Source: Ruania alba (GTDB taxonomy: Bacteria > Actinomycetota > Actinomycetes > Actinomycetales > Beutenbergiaceae). Taken from it: a DNA stretch of 64,000 nucleotides. The notes beneath the pieces were generated by a model that was not told the origin of the DNA, searched no databases, and saw only the letters and a list, made by a program, of their open reading frames with translations. Where the stretch lies: assembly GCF_900105765.1 (NCBI RefSeq), contig NZ_FNTX01000001.1:1398387-1462386 (forward strand). The letters run 5' to 3'. The translations under genes and the position numbers were made by a program. This document shows positions 8,492-17,613 of this stretch, one piece after another (position 1 is the stretch's first letter; each line of letters begins with the position of its first letter).

Positions 8492-9847
8492 ATGACCGAG
8501 CAACCTCGAGTGCCTGGCTATCACGTCACCGGCGTGGCGGGTGTCGGCGGAAGTGGTGCCGTGTGGGCGGCTCAGGCCGACGACGGCGACCGCGTGGTGA
8601 TCCGCATCCTGCGCGTGGACACCACGTCCGAGCGCACGGTGCTCACGCAGCGCTGTGCGGCGGTCCAGCAGGTCGCTCACCCCGCCGTCGCACGGCTGCG
8701 GGAACGACGCGATCTGCCAGGTGACCAGGTGGCGATGATCTCCAGCCTGATCGACGGGCCCACCGTGGCTACCCTGCACACCGCCCGGCATGGCCTCGAT
8801 GCAGCCGAGTGCCTCTCCCTGGCACGCACCCTGCTCGAGGCTGTCGCCTGCCTGCACGAGGTTGGTGTCGTGCACGGGGATGTGGCACCGGCGAATGTGG
8901 TGCTGGACTCCGACGGCGGAGGACCCCGTGCGGCGATGACGTCACCCAGCGCTGTGCGACCGGTCCTGGTGGACCTGGTGCCCGTCCCCGGACGCGAGCG
9001 AGGGACACCGGGCTTCGCAGCACCCGAGCTGCACGGCGGGTCCGCGCCTGGCGCACCCGCTGACGTGTACGGGGTAGCGGCCACTGCGGTGTGGGCTGCG
9101 GCCCCGTCGCAGCGCCAACGTGTTCGGGAGGGACTAAGCGATCTGCTCGAGGACGATCCCACCTGTCGTCCCGGCGCCAGAGCAGCGGCGCGGGCGCTGT
9201 CGGCGCAGACCGCGCCCATCCGCCCGGCTGCCTCGGAGGCGTTGGCAGCCGCCACGTTGCGGGAGCGGGCCGCTCGTGCGGCGACCAGGCAGGTACCTGC
9301 GCGACGTCCGCGACGCCGCGGGCGGCACCGGCGACGTCCGCGAGTTCCGGTGGTCGTCGCGCTGGTCGTGGTGGTACTGAGCGCGGCGCTCGGCGGAACA
9401 GGATGGGTCATGGCGGAGCGGGAGGCCGAGCCGCGGCCCGTCGCCACAGTTCATCCGGCAGGGAGCGCCCAGACGTTGGCGAACCGTGTGGTGGCGCTGA
9501 CGGCCACCCGAGACGAGGCGCTCAGCGCCGCCGACCCCGTCCTCCTGGCGAGCGTGACCGTTCCTGGTTCGGCCGCAGCCGAGGAGGACGCCACCGTGCT
9601 GGAGTCCCTGCTGGCGACGGAGGAGCGGGTCGTGGGCCTGGTCAGCCGCGTGACAGACCTCACGGTAGAAGAGGTGGGCGACGGCCAGGCGCGGGTGCAG
9701 GCCGTCCTCACGCAGACCTCGCACGAGCGGAGGACCGCGACCGGAGGTGTGCGGTCTGTGCCGGCGCAGGACCCGCGTTGCACGGAACTGCTGCTCAGCC
9801 GGTTTGAGGGTCAGTGGCGGGTCGCGCAGGTCACGCCGTGCCCGTGA
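8492..9847 (+). CDS. Membrane-anchored degenerate protein-kinase-like protein
   Basis: The 451-residue protein has a kinase-fold N-terminus (about 8-245), an Arg-rich stretch (269-284), one transmembrane helix (about 285-307) and an outside domain of about 140 residues. The Gly-rich loop is present (GVGGSGAVW, 17-25), but the usual Lys in VAIK is Arg38 (VVIRIL). The catalytic loop reads HGDVAPANV (128-136) rather than HRDxKPxN, and the DFG triplet is DLV (161-163). Asp130 and Asn135 survive, so residual activity cannot be excluded, but a pseudokinase sensor is more likely. The outer domain has an LANRVVALTATRDEAL helix and a terminal C..C pair and resembles nothing I know. It is divergent from lipB and its stop lies 2 nt from that of the TIGR01777 gene. 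Confidence 0.75.
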   Translation: MTEQPRVPGYHVTGVAGVGGSGAVWAAQADDGDRVVIRILRVDTTSERTVLTQRCAAVQQVAHPAVARLRERRDLPGDQVAMISSLIDGPTVATLHTARHGLDAAECLSLARTLLEAVACLHEVGVVHGDVAPANVVLDSDGGGPRAAMTSPSAVRPVLVDLVPVPGRERGTPGFAAPELHGGSAPGAPADVYGVAATAVWAAAPSQRQRVREGLSDLLEDDPTCRPGARAAARALSAQTAPIRPAASEALAAATLRERAARAATRQVPARRPRRRGRHRRRPRVPVVVALVVVVLSAALGGTGWVMAEREAEPRPVATVHPAGSAQTLANRVVALTATRDEALSAADPVLLASVTVPGSAAAEEDATVLESLLATEERVVGLVSRVTDLTVEEVGDGQARVQAVLTQTSHERRTATGGVRSVPAQDPRCTELLLSRFEGQWRVAQVTPCP

Positions 9848-9849
9848 GC

Positions 9850-10746
9850 TCACTCCCCGAGCAGATGTTGTGCCGCCTGATCCAGGTCGGGCCACGTGAA
9901 TCCAAACCCGTCTTCGAGCAGCGCGTCGGGGACCACACGCTGGGACCCGAGCAGCTCGGCGGCGAACCCGCCGAGCGCCATGTGCAGGGCCGTGCCGGGC
10001 ACTGGTAGGACGGCAGGTTTACCGACGGCGCGAGCCAGTGACGCCATGACGTCTCGGTTGCGCGCAGGGTTGGGGGCGCAGAGGTTCACCGGACCGGAGA
10101 TCACCGACTCCAGCAGCACGTGCTGGATGGCGCTGAGCACGTCGGCGCGCGTGATCCAGGGCCACCACTGCCGTCCGTTGCCCAGTGGGCCCGCCAGACC
10201 GAAGCGGAGGAGCGGAAGCATCTGCGCCAGCGCCCCGCCGCCAGTGTCCAGCACGATCCCGGTGCGCAGGTTCACGACCCGCGCACCGGCCTCCGCGGCC
10301 GGTTCGGTAGCTGCCTCCCACGCGCGGCACACCCGGGCCAGGAAGGACGCGCCCGGCGCCGCGCTCTCGTCGAGCACGTCCTCGCCGCGATCGCCGTAGT
10401 AGCCGACGGCGGAGGCGTTCACCAGGGTGAGATCCGTGCGGCCGGTGGCTGCGATCGACGTGGCGAGCAGCGTCGTCGGGGCCACACGTGAGGTCAAGAT
10501 CGTCTGCCGACGCGCCGACGTCCACCGGCGGTCAGCCACCCCGGCGCCAGCGAGGTTGATCACGTGGGTGGCACCGGTGAGCGCCTCGTCCGGAAATCGT
10601 CCCGCAGCCGGCTCCCAGGAGATCTCCGAGGGCTCCGTGGCGGGACGTCGCACGAGCCGCCGAACCTGGTGCCCGTTGGCGTGCAGCCGTTCGGTCAGCG
10701 CAGTGCCGAGGAAGCCAGAGGATCCGGCGATCACCACAACAGCCAC
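9850..10746 (-). CDS. TIGR01777 family NAD(P)-binding epimerase/reductase
   Basis: Atypical short-chain dehydrogenase/reductase with a Rossmann fold. The 298-residue product opens with the nucleotide-binding loop GSSGFLGTAL and has the family-specific HVINLAGAGVADRRW block, the NASAVGYYGDRG segment with the Tyr of the active site, and the PWITRADV block. The C-terminal domain of unknown function (DUF1731-like, KPAVLPVPG and LLGSQRVVPDAL) completes the family architecture. Substrate is unknown. GTG at 10746. It sits between lipB and the E2 gene exactly as Rv2216 does in M. tuberculosis, but a hairpin (10773-10806) separates it from the E2 gene. Confidence 0.87.
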   Translation of the reverse strand: MAVVVIAGSSGFLGTALTERLHANGHQVRRLVRRPATEPSEISWEPAAGRFPDEALTGATHVINLAGAGVADRRWTSARRQTILTSRVAPTTLLATSIAATGRTDLTLVNASAVGYYGDRGEDVLDESAAPGASFLARVCRAWEAATEPAAEAGARVVNLRTGIVLDTGGGALAQMLPLLRFGLAGPLGNGRQWWPWITRADVLSAIQHVLLESVISGPVNLCAPNPARNRDVMASLARAVGKPAVLPVPGTALHMALGGFAAELLGSQRVVPDALLEDGFGFTWPDLDQAAQHLLGE

Positions 10747-10772
10747 ACGTGCCTCCCTGGCTCGATACGAGT

Positions 10773-10806
10773 CAGGGTACCCACGGCAGTGGCCGTGGGC
10801 ACCCTG
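10773..10806 (-). terminator. Terminator of the pepA-lpd-E2 unit
   Basis: Hairpin CAGGGT-a-CCCACGGC (10773-10787), 4-nt loop, GCCGTGGG-c-ACCCTG (10792-10806). It has one A/C mismatch and lies about 40 nt downstream of the E2 stop on the minus strand. Confidence 0.7.
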
Positions 10807-10848
10807 ATCGGTGCTGCTGGGCGACCGCGTACGGGTCGCCTTGGTCGG

Positions 10849-12609
10849 TCAGAGGCCGAGCGCGGCCTCGAACTCGCCCTCCTCGAGGCGATCCTTCATC
10901 GCTGTGAGGAAGCGGGCGGCGTCCGCACCGTCGACGAGACGGTGGTCGTAGGACAGTGCCAGGTAGACCATCGATCGCACCGCGATCACCTCGGCACCGT
11001 CGGCGTCGGCGACGACGACAGGGCGCTTCACGATCGTGCCGACGCCGAGGATGCCCACCTGCGGCTGCAGCAGGATCGGGGTGTCGAACAGAGCGCCGCC
11101 CGACCCGGTGTTGGTGATGGTGAAGGTGCCGCCACCGAGCTCGTCCGGCGTGGCCTTGTTGTCCCGGGTGCGGGCGGCCAAGTCGGCGATCTTACGGGCG
11201 ATCCCGGCGATGTTGAGGTCACCGGCATCCTTGATCACGGGCACTACCAGGCCACGCTCGGTGTCCACCGCGATCCCGACGTTCTCGCTGCCGTGGTAGA
11301 CCACCTCGTCGCCGTCGATGCTGGCGTTGAGCTTCGGGAACTGCTTCAACGCCTCGGTCGCGGCCAACGTGAAGAACGGCAGGAATGTGAGCTTGACGCC
11401 CTCGCGGGCCTGGAACTCGGACTTGGCCCGAGCGCGCAGTCGCGCCACCTTGGTCACGTCCACCTCGACGACGGTGGTCAGCTGCGCGGAGGTCTGCAGT
11501 GATTCCACCATGCGCTGCGCGACGATCTTGCGCAGGCGGGACATCTTTTCGGTGGTGCCACGCAGCGGCGAGACGGCGGGCTGAGCGGCCGGCTTGCGGG
11601 CAGCAGGTGCCGACGGTGCCTGTTCCGCTGCGGCCGGCTGCGCGGCGGCGGCAGCCTTCTCTGCGGCGTCCAGCACGTCCTGCTTGCGCACGCGTCCACC
11701 CACCCCGGTTCCGGTGAGTGAGGACAGGTCGACGCCCTTGTCCGCGGCCAGCTTGCGCACCAGCGGCGTCACGTACGGAGTACCGGAGGATTCGGACGCG
11801 GCAGGTGCCGGTGCCTCCTCCGCAGCAGGCTCGGGAGCTTTCTCGGGAGCCGGGGTCGGCTCGGGAGCGGGCTCGGGAGTCGGTGCCGACGGAGCAGGCG
11901 CGGCCGGAGCCTCGTGGGCGGGGGCCTCGTCAGCCGGAGCGTCCTGGGCGGGCGCTTCCTGAGCGGGCGCCGGTGCGCTGCCTGCTGCTCCGACGTAGGC
12001 AAGCGTGCCACCGACCTCGACAGTGTCGTCCTCGTTGACGAGGATCTCCACCAGGGTTCCGGCCACCGGTGACGGCACTTCGGTGTCGACCTTGTCGGTG
12101 GAGACCTCGAGCAAGGGCTCGTCCACGTCGACCGAGTCACCGACGGACTTCAACCACTGGGTGACCGTCCCCTCGGTGACGCTCTCGCCGAGCGCAGGAA
12201 GGGTGATCGCGGTCCGGTCGCCGGAGCTCGCGTCGTCACTCTGTGGTGCAGGTGCCTCCTCGGCGGCCGGTTCTGGAGCCTCCTCAGCAGCAGGCTCGTC
12301 GTTCGCGGGTGCCTCCTCAGCTGCCGGTGCGGCCTCCTCGGCGGCCGGTGCCTCCTCAGCGGCAGCACCATCACCGGAGCCGACCATGGCGAGATCGGCA
12401 CCGACCTCGACGGTCTCGTCCTCATCGACGAGGATCTTCTCGAGCACACCGGCTACCGGTGAAGGGACCTCGGTGTCGACCTTGTCAGTGGAGACCTCGA
12501 GCAAGGGCTCGTCCACCTCCACCGTGTCTCCCACGGCCTTGAGCCAGCGCGTCACAGTGCCTTCGGTGACGCTCTCGCCGAGGGCGGGCATCTGTACGGA
12601 TTGGGACAT
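10849..12609 (-). CDS. sucB: Dihydrolipoamide acyltransferase, E2 of a 2-oxoacid dehydrogenase (DlaT/SucB type)
   Basis: Carries acyl groups on swinging lipoyl arms and transfers them to CoA. The 586-residue product has two lipoyl domains with lipoyl lysines Lys43 and Lys173 in identical [12 protein letters not shown] contexts, Ala/Pro/Glu-rich linkers, an E3-binding domain ([14 protein letters not shown]) and the catalytic domain ending with His556 in SYDHRLVDG. Sequence style is SucB-like, but in actinobacteria this protein also serves as the pyruvate dehydrogenase E2 (DlaT/AceF), so acyl specificity is open. ATG 12609 has GAAGAGG four nt upstream. It lies 31 nt after lpd, which supplies the E3, and is Rv2215-like in position. 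The E1 gene is not in the window. Confidence 0.92.
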   Translation of the reverse strand: MSQSVQMPALGESVTEGTVTRWLKAVGDTVEVDEPLLEVSTDKVDTEVPSPVAGVLEKILVDEDETVEVGADLAMVGSGDGAAAEEAPAAEEAAPAAEEAPANDEPAAEEAPEPAAEEAPAPQSDDASSGDRTAITLPALGESVTEGTVTQWLKSVGDSVDVDEPLLEVSTDKVDTEVPSPVAGTLVEILVNEDDTVEVGGTLAYVGAAGSAPAPAQEAPAQDAPADEAPAHEAPAAPAPSAPTPEPAPEPTPAPEKAPEPAAEEAPAPAASESSGTPYVTPLVRKLAADKGVDLSSLTGTGVGGRVRKQDVLDAAEKAAAAAQPAAAEQAPSAPAARKPAAQPAVSPLRGTTEKMSRLRKIVAQRMVESLQTSAQLTTVVEVDVTKVARLRARAKSEFQAREGVKLTFLPFFTLAATEALKQFPKLNASIDGDEVVYHGSENVGIAVDTERGLVVPVIKDAGDLNIAGIARKIADLAARTRDNKATPDELGGGTFTITNTGSGGALFDTPILLQPQVGILGVGTIVKRPVVVADADGAEVIAVRSMVYLALSYDHRLVDGADAARFLTAMKDRLEEGEFEAALGL

Positions 12610-12640
12610 GACCTCTTCAGTCTCCTTCTCGCGGAATCTT

Positions 12641-14035
12641 TCAGGTGTGAGAGTGCAACGGCTGACCGGCCAGGGCCAACGCGGCCTCGCCCAGTGCCTC
12701 GTTCTGTGTCGGATGTGCGTGGATGAAAGCGGCGATGTCTTGAGGGTATGCCTCCCAGCCCACCCACAGTTGCGCTTCCCCGATCTGCTCACTGACGCGC
12801 GCGCCGATCAGGTGAACGCCGACGATCGGTCCCTCAGTCTGCCGCACGATCTTCACCAGCCCGGTCGAACCCAAGATCTGGCTCCGCCCGTTCCCGGCGA
12901 GAGAGTACTCCAGGACCCGCACACCATCATCGCCGTACCGGTCGCGGGCCTCGGGCTCGGTAAGACCCACCGAGGCGAGCTCAGGATCGCTGTAGGTCAC
13001 CCGGGGAATCGTCTCCTCGGCGATCGGCTGCGGTGTCATACCGCTGATTCGCTCGGCCACACTGATGCCGTGCGCAAAGCCGCGGTGGGCCAGTTGCAAC
13101 CCAGGGACCACGTCGCCCACCGCGTAGATCGAACCGACCCCGGTATGCAGGGCAGCGTCGGTGTGGATCCCGGCGTCGGTGATGCGAACGCCCTGCTCGG
13201 CAAGTCCGGACTCGTCCGTGACGGGCTCTCGACCGATTGCGACGAGCAGCAGGTCTCCGTCGACGGCGCTCCCGTCGGCCAGGGTGACACGGACGCCGTC
13301 GGCATCCTGTGTGGCCGAACTCACGCGCACGCCCGTACGCACGTCGATACCTCGCCGCCGGAAGGCACGGGCGAGACCGGTGGACAGCGACGGGTCCTCG
13401 GCAGGGACGAGCGTCTCCAGGGCCTCGAGCACCGTCACGTCCGCGCCCAAGGAGCGCCACAGGCTGGCGAACTCGACACCGATGACGCCGCCTCCGAGAA
13501 CGATCGCGTGCCGGGGCACCTGCACGTTCTCGAGAGCGTCGTCCGAGGTGATGATCCGCCCGCCCACGGTGATCCCAGGCAGGGTGCGGCTCCGAGACCC
13601 GGTGGCGAGCACCACGTGGCGACCAGTGAGGTCCTGGGTGCTCCCGTCCGGGCCGGTGACCCGGAGGACATCCGGTCCGACCAGCCGGCCATGGCCGGCG
13701 AACAGGTCGACCGAGCTGGCGGAGACGAGACCCTGGAGGCCCTGGTACAGCCGCCGAACGACCTGCTCCTGGTAGCGCTGCAGCGCCGCCTGGTCGACAT
13801 CCTCGAACGAGGCGCGCACTCCGACGTCGTGGGCGTGGCGCACCTGGTCGGCCACCTCAGCGGCATGCAACAGAGCCTTGGTGGGGATGCAGCCTCGGTG
13901 CAGGCACGTCCCACCGACCTTGTCCTGTTCGACGAGAGCAACACGCAACCCGAGCTGTGCAGCACGCAGTGCGGTGGCGTACCCGCCACTGCCGGCACCG
14001 AGGACGAGCACGTCCCACGGTTCGTCCTGCGTCAC
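12641..14035 (-). CDS. lpd: Dihydrolipoyl dehydrogenase (E3)
   Basis: FAD enzyme that reoxidises dihydrolipoamide with NAD. The 464-residue product has the FAD Rossmann [10 protein letters not shown] at 13-22, the redox pair Cys44/Cys49 in GGTCLHRGC, a second nucleotide-binding loop [11 protein letters not shown], and the C-terminal His-Glu pair in HAHPTQNE that completes the active site across the dimer. Two GTG codons are possible at 14041 and 14035; the second is chosen because AGGAGG lies five nt before it. It is located between pepA and the E2 gene on the same strand; the same protein may also serve the glycine cleavage system. Confidence 0.95.
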   Translation of the reverse strand: MTQDEPWDVLVLGAGSGGYATALRAAQLGLRVALVEQDKVGGTCLHRGCIPTKALLHAAEVADQVRHAHDVGVRASFEDVDQAALQRYQEQVVRRLYQGLQGLVSASSVDLFAGHGRLVGPDVLRVTGPDGSTQDLTGRHVVLATGSRSRTLPGITVGGRIITSDDALENVQVPRHAIVLGGGVIGVEFASLWRSLGADVTVLEALETLVPAEDPSLSTGLARAFRRRGIDVRTGVRVSSATQDADGVRVTLADGSAVDGDLLLVAIGREPVTDESGLAEQGVRITDAGIHTDAALHTGVGSIYAVGDVVPGLQLAHRGFAHGISVAERISGMTPQPIAEETIPRVTYSDPELASVGLTEPEARDRYGDDGVRVLEYSLAGNGRSQILGSTGLVKIVRQTEGPIVGVHLIGARVSEQIGEAQLWVGWEAYPQDIAAFIHAHPTQNEALGEAALALAGQPLHSHT

Positions 14036-14149
14036 GTGCACCTCCTGGTCCGGTGTGCGCCACCGCCACCGGGCGCTGGGCGCACCACCATCTTGGCACT
14101 GACGGCGATCACGCCCAACTTGGAACGCCGCGGCCGGCCGTGGGGTACC

Positions 14150-15628
14150 TCACGCCGAGTGAGGTCCGCTCAGCAGTTCGAGGAGTGTGCGGACGCCGAC
14201 GCCGGTGCCGCCCTTGGGGACATAGTGGCGCGGGGCGCCGTCGTTGAACGCCGGTCCAGCGATGTCGAGATGTGCCCACGGGGTATCGCCGACGAACTCG
14301 CGGAGGAAGAGCCCAGCGACGAGCATGCCGCCGAAACGATCCCCGATGTTGGCGATGTCAGCCATCGGTGTGTTCATTGACGCGCGCAGCTCGTCCGGCA
14401 ACGGCATCGGCCAGAACTGCTCTCCGGCACGACCAGCCGAGGCCACCACGTCCTCACGGACAACCTCGGAGCCCATCACCGCGCTCACCTGGTGCCCGAG
14501 CGCCACCATCTGGGCACCAGTGAGGGTGGCGATGTCGATGACGGCGTCCGGTCCCTCCTCCGTGGCCGCCACCAGAGCGTCGGCCATCACGAGACGGCCC
14601 TCGGCGTCGGTATTGAGGACCTCGACCGTCTTTCCGCCCCGGATCGTGATCACGTCGGAGGGGCGTTGCGCGGAACCCGACGGCATGTTCTCGGCCAGGG
14701 CGAGCCACCCCGTGACGGCGACCGGCAGACCCAGACGTGCGGCGGCCACGACGGTGTGCAGGACGGCGGCCGCGCCCGCCATGTCGTTCTTCATCGCCTC
14801 CATACCTTTGGCGGGCTTGAGTGAAAGGCCGCCGGAGTCGAAGGTGATCCCCTTGCCCACCAAGGCAACGTGCCGCCGGGCGCGCGCCGGCCGGTAGCTG
14901 AGCTTGACCAGACGAGGACCGCGGGCAGAACCTTGTCCGACGCCGACCAGTCCGCCGTAGCCACCGGCACGCAGATCCTTCTCGTCCAGAATCGAGACCT
15001 TGACCTTGGTGCCCCGCACCGCGGCGGTGGCGCGTTCGGCAAAGGACTCGGGGTAGAGACGGTTGGGGGAGAGGTTCACCAGGTCGCGGGTGCCGTGCAC
15101 GGCATCGGCGACGGCCACGGCCCAGGCGATGGCCTCCTTGCCCTCCCGCGCGCGCACGGAGGGTGCGATCAGCTCGATCGTCTCCACCGGCACCTTGCCG
15201 GCGGGCCCTTCGGAGAACCGGTAGTTGCCGAGTAGCGCCCCCTCTGCCACAGCACGCAGATCGTCGAGGTCGGCGATCGGGAGTGCCACGGCGGCCCGTG
15301 CCGTACCGGCGAGCGCCGCGAGCGCCGCCCCGGCCGCCCGGCGGAGCCGTTCCCGGGCGGTGGCGGCGTCCTCGGCCGGAGCGCCGGTCCCGGTGAGCAC
15401 CAGCAGGTCCGCCTTGAGCTCGCCACCCGCGGGCACCCTAGTGACCTCGCCGACCTCACCGGTCACGCCCAGCAGGGTGATCGCTCTCTCGATTCCGGCG
15501 CGCGCGGAGCGGCTGAGACCCTCGGCTCCCTCCAACCGTGGTGCTCCGCCATCGGCGGCGACCCCGACGACGAGCGCGTCGGTGACCAGGCGGGCAGGGT
15601 CCTTGGTGCTGAGCTTGAGTTCCGTCAC
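14150..15628 (-). CDS. pepA: Leucyl (cytosol) aminopeptidase, M17 family
   Basis: Two-metal aminopeptidase that removes N-terminal residues during peptide turnover. The 492-residue product has the M17 core: GKGITFDSGG with the metal-binding Lys and Asp, then the NTDAEGRLVM signature with the Asp/Glu ligands and catalytic Arg, and KNDMAGAAAVL. The 14-nt-earlier arrangement decides the start: TACGAT is followed seven nt later by GTG 15628, fitting a leaderless transcript, whereas ATG 15637 overlaps that -10 box and has no ribosome site. First gene of pepA-lpd-E2, matching Rv2213 near Rv2215. The gap to lpd (14036-14149) shows no clear signal. Confidence 0.9.
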   Translation of the reverse strand: MTELKLSTKDPARLVTDALVVGVAADGGAPRLEGAEGLSRSARAGIERAITLLGVTGEVGEVTRVPAGGELKADLLVLTGTGAPAEDAATARERLRRAAGAALAALAGTARAAVALPIADLDDLRAVAEGALLGNYRFSEGPAGKVPVETIELIAPSVRAREGKEAIAWAVAVADAVHGTRDLVNLSPNRLYPESFAERATAAVRGTKVKVSILDEKDLRAGGYGGLVGVGQGSARGPRLVKLSYRPARARRHVALVGKGITFDSGGLSLKPAKGMEAMKNDMAGAAAVLHTVVAAARLGLPVAVTGWLALAENMPSGSAQRPSDVITIRGGKTVEVLNTDAEGRLVMADALVAATEEGPDAVIDIATLTGAQMVALGHQVSAVMGSEVVREDVVASAGRAGEQFWPMPLPDELRASMNTPMADIANIGDRFGGMLVAGLFLREFVGDTPWAHLDIAGPAFNDGAPRHYVPKGGTGVGVRTLLELLSGPHSA

Positions 15629-15743
15629 ACCGTGCATCGTAGGCGAGCCAGGCGTGCGGGTGGGGCGACGGGCACCGGCCCGGCGCATCCCGCGCTGCGG
15701 GCGGTTCCGTCGAGACCGTGCGCCGAGCCACTACTCTGCTGCA

Positions 15744-16100
15744 GTGTCCTTCATGCCTGTCGTGCTCATCGCGGCGTCGCTCGTGCTGGCCGGTTGGGCC
15801 GGCTGGCGAGCACTCCGGGACCAGCCGGTAATCCTCCGCCAGCTGATCGCCGGGGCGGTTCTGGAGGGAATCCTCGTGGTTCAGATGATTGTGGCCGGGG
15901 TGCAGATCGCCCGCGGCCATGAGGTCGATCCCGTGCTGCTCTGGGGATACCTCATCACGGCGTTGCTGTTGCTCCCGGCAGCCGCGGTCGTGGCTGTGGC
16001 CGAACGCAGCCGGTGGAGCTCTGTGGTGCTCGGAGCCGCATGCCTGACAGTGGTGGCGATGCAGGTGCGTGTGCACCAGCTGTGGACCGGGGGTGTCTGA
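15744..16100 (+). CDS. Small integral membrane protein, unknown function
   Basis: A 118-residue protein with about four hydrophobic helices (residues 4-22, 30-52, 63-84 and 91-105 by eye) and short charged loops such as RALRDQP and QIARGHEVDP. I do not recognise a family. GTG 15744 is chosen because TACTCT lies six nt upstream (15732-15737), predicting a leaderless mRNA. The next gene starts on the nucleotide after its stop, so the two are translationally coupled and probably work together. The product could be a small membrane subunit of an unidentified complex. Confidence 0.7.
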   Translation: MSFMPVVLIAASLVLAGWAGWRALRDQPVILRQLIAGAVLEGILVVQMIVAGVQIARGHEVDPVLLWGYLITALLLLPAAAVVAVAERSRWSSVVLGAACLTVVAMQVRVHQLWTGGV

Positions 16101-16547
16101 ATGGGCCGTGATTCCGTGACGCAGCAGGACTCCGCGGAGGACACCCGGCGGCCGGCCTATGGCGCGGGCCGTGTGCTGATCTTCGTCTACGGAGTGTTCG
16201 CGCTCTCGGCATCCGCGCGGGCGAGCGTGCAGCTCATCCGGTCCGCGAGCGAGGCCCCGCTGGCCTACACCCTCTCGGCCGTTGCCGCGGTGATCTACAT
16301 CGCTGCCGCCGTCGCGATGGCACACAACGGCCGGCGGATGCGTCGCCTCGCGTGGGTCACGGTGGGCATCGAGCTGGCCGGAGTGCTTGCCGTGGGCACC
16401 CTCAGCCTCTGGCACACCGAGCTCTTCGGCGACGACACGGTATGGTCCCGGTACGGTGCCGGGTACGGCTATGTGCCGGCCGTGCTCCCGCTGCTCGGAC
16501 TGTTCTGGATGTGGCGGTCCTCTCCGGCCCGTATCGCGCAGGCCTGA
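16101..16547 (+). CDS. Small integral membrane protein, unknown function
   Basis: A 148-residue protein with a polar N-terminus of about 24 residues and four predicted helices (about 26-43, 55-75, 85-105 and 122-137). A loop, HTELFGDDTVWSRYGAGYGY, is rich in aromatic and acidic residues and would lie outside if the N-terminus is inside. ATG 16101 abuts the stop of the preceding membrane gene with no gap. pyrD follows 30 nt later but has its own -10 element. Function is unknown; conservation of the pair with pyrD in relatives would be informative. Confidence 0.7.
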   Translation: MGRDSVTQQDSAEDTRRPAYGAGRVLIFVYGVFALSASARASVQLIRSASEAPLAYTLSAVAAVIYIAAAVAMAHNGRRMRRLAWVTVGIELAGVLAVGTLSLWHTELFGDDTVWSRYGAGYGYVPAVLPLLGLFWMWRSSPARIAQA

Positions 16548-16577
16548 GCGGTAGGCCGGTGCCAGTACGCTGAAATC

Positions 16578-17600
16578 GTGGCCAGCCCGTACAGCGTGTT
16601 CTTCTCCTCCGTCTTCACTCGGATCGATCCCGAGACAGCCCACCGCATTGCCGGTCGGCTGATTCAGGTTGCCGGTCGCGTGCCACCGATTCGGGAGGCG
16701 TTGCGCCGTTCACTAGGTCGTCCGGCCAGGCCCTCCTGGCGTCTGTTCGACCGTGACATCAGGGGACCTCTCGGTGCCGCAGCGGGTTTCGACAAGGACG
16801 CGACGATGGCTACGGCACTGGACGCGATGGGATTCGCGTTCGTGGAGATCGGCACCGTGACCGCGAGGGCGCAGCCCGGCAACGAGCCTCCTCGACTGTG
16901 GCGGCTGGTGCCTGAGCGCGCCCTGCGCAACCGGATGGGCTTCAACAACGCCGGGGCGGCGGCCGCCGCGGCCCGGCTGCGCCGTCTGCGGCGCACCCCG
17001 CACGGCCGGCGCATGCTGATCGGGGCGAACATCGGTAAATCGAAGGTGACTCCGGCGGCCGAGGCTGTGGGTGACTATGTCGCGAGTGCCCGGGCTGTGG
17101 CGCCGCACGTGGACTATCTCGTGGTGAATGTCTCCTCGCCGAACACGCCGGGCTTGCGGGATCTGCAGCAGAGCGACGCTCTACGACCGATCCTCGCGGC
17201 TGTACGGGACGCCGCGCGGGCGGCGGCCGCCCGGGAGGTCCCGGTGCTGGTCAAGATCGCTCCCGATCTCGCGGACCCGGATGTCGACGCCGTGGCACGG
17301 CTCGCCCTGGAGCTCGACCTCGCCGGCGTGGTGGCCGTGAACACCACCATCGCGCACGACCTCGGACCCGGGGGAGTGTCGGGTCCGCCGGTGCGGGAGC
17401 GCGGCCTGCAGGTGGTGCGCCGGGTGCGGGACGTCCTCGGTCCCGAGCCGGTCGTGCTCGGCGTCGGTGGTATCTCCACGTCGGCAGACGCGCAGGCGTA
17501 CCTCGATGCAGGGGCCACGGCTGTCCAGGCCTACACGGCCTTCATCTATGGTGGGCCGGCCTGGCCCGGTCAGGTCAACCGAGCACTGCGCAGGGACTGA
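16578..17600 (+). CDS. pyrD: Dihydroorotate dehydrogenase, quinone-dependent (class 2)
   Basis: Oxidises dihydroorotate to orotate in pyrimidine synthesis and passes electrons to menaquinone at the membrane. The 340-residue product has the class 2 N-terminal amphipathic extension (residues 1-50), the FMN site (AAGFDKDA), GFNNAG, and the catalytic serine in NVSSPNTPGL (Ser186 or Ser187), the feature that separates class 2 from the Cys-type class 1 enzymes. GVGGIST near the C-terminus binds the FMN phosphate. GTG 16578 follows TACGCT (16566-16571) by six nt, a leaderless start. It converges on the aldo/keto reductase gene. Confidence 0.95.
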   Translation: MASPYSVFFSSVFTRIDPETAHRIAGRLIQVAGRVPPIREALRRSLGRPARPSWRLFDRDIRGPLGAAAGFDKDATMATALDAMGFAFVEIGTVTARAQPGNEPPRLWRLVPERALRNRMGFNNAGAAAAAARLRRLRRTPHGRRMLIGANIGKSKVTPAAEAVGDYVASARAVAPHVDYLVVNVSSPNTPGLRDLQQSDALRPILAAVRDAARAAAAREVPVLVKIAPDLADPDVDAVARLALELDLAGVVAVNTTIAHDLGPGGVSGPPVRERGLQVVRRVRDVLGPEPVVLGVGGISTSADAQAYLDAGATAVQAYTAFIYGGPAWPGQVNRALRRD

Positions 17601-17613
17601 CGCGACCGCGTGG

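Noticed and set aside
8372-8875. Longer lipB reading frame
   Set aside because: The added part lies opposite the kinase-like gene and has no LipB similarity; the -10 box and ATG 8371 fit the family N-terminus.
12005-14380. 791-codon frame on + across lpd and the E2 gene
   Set aside because: It lies opposite two clearly coding genes; Ser/Ala-rich low-complexity translation without any domain.
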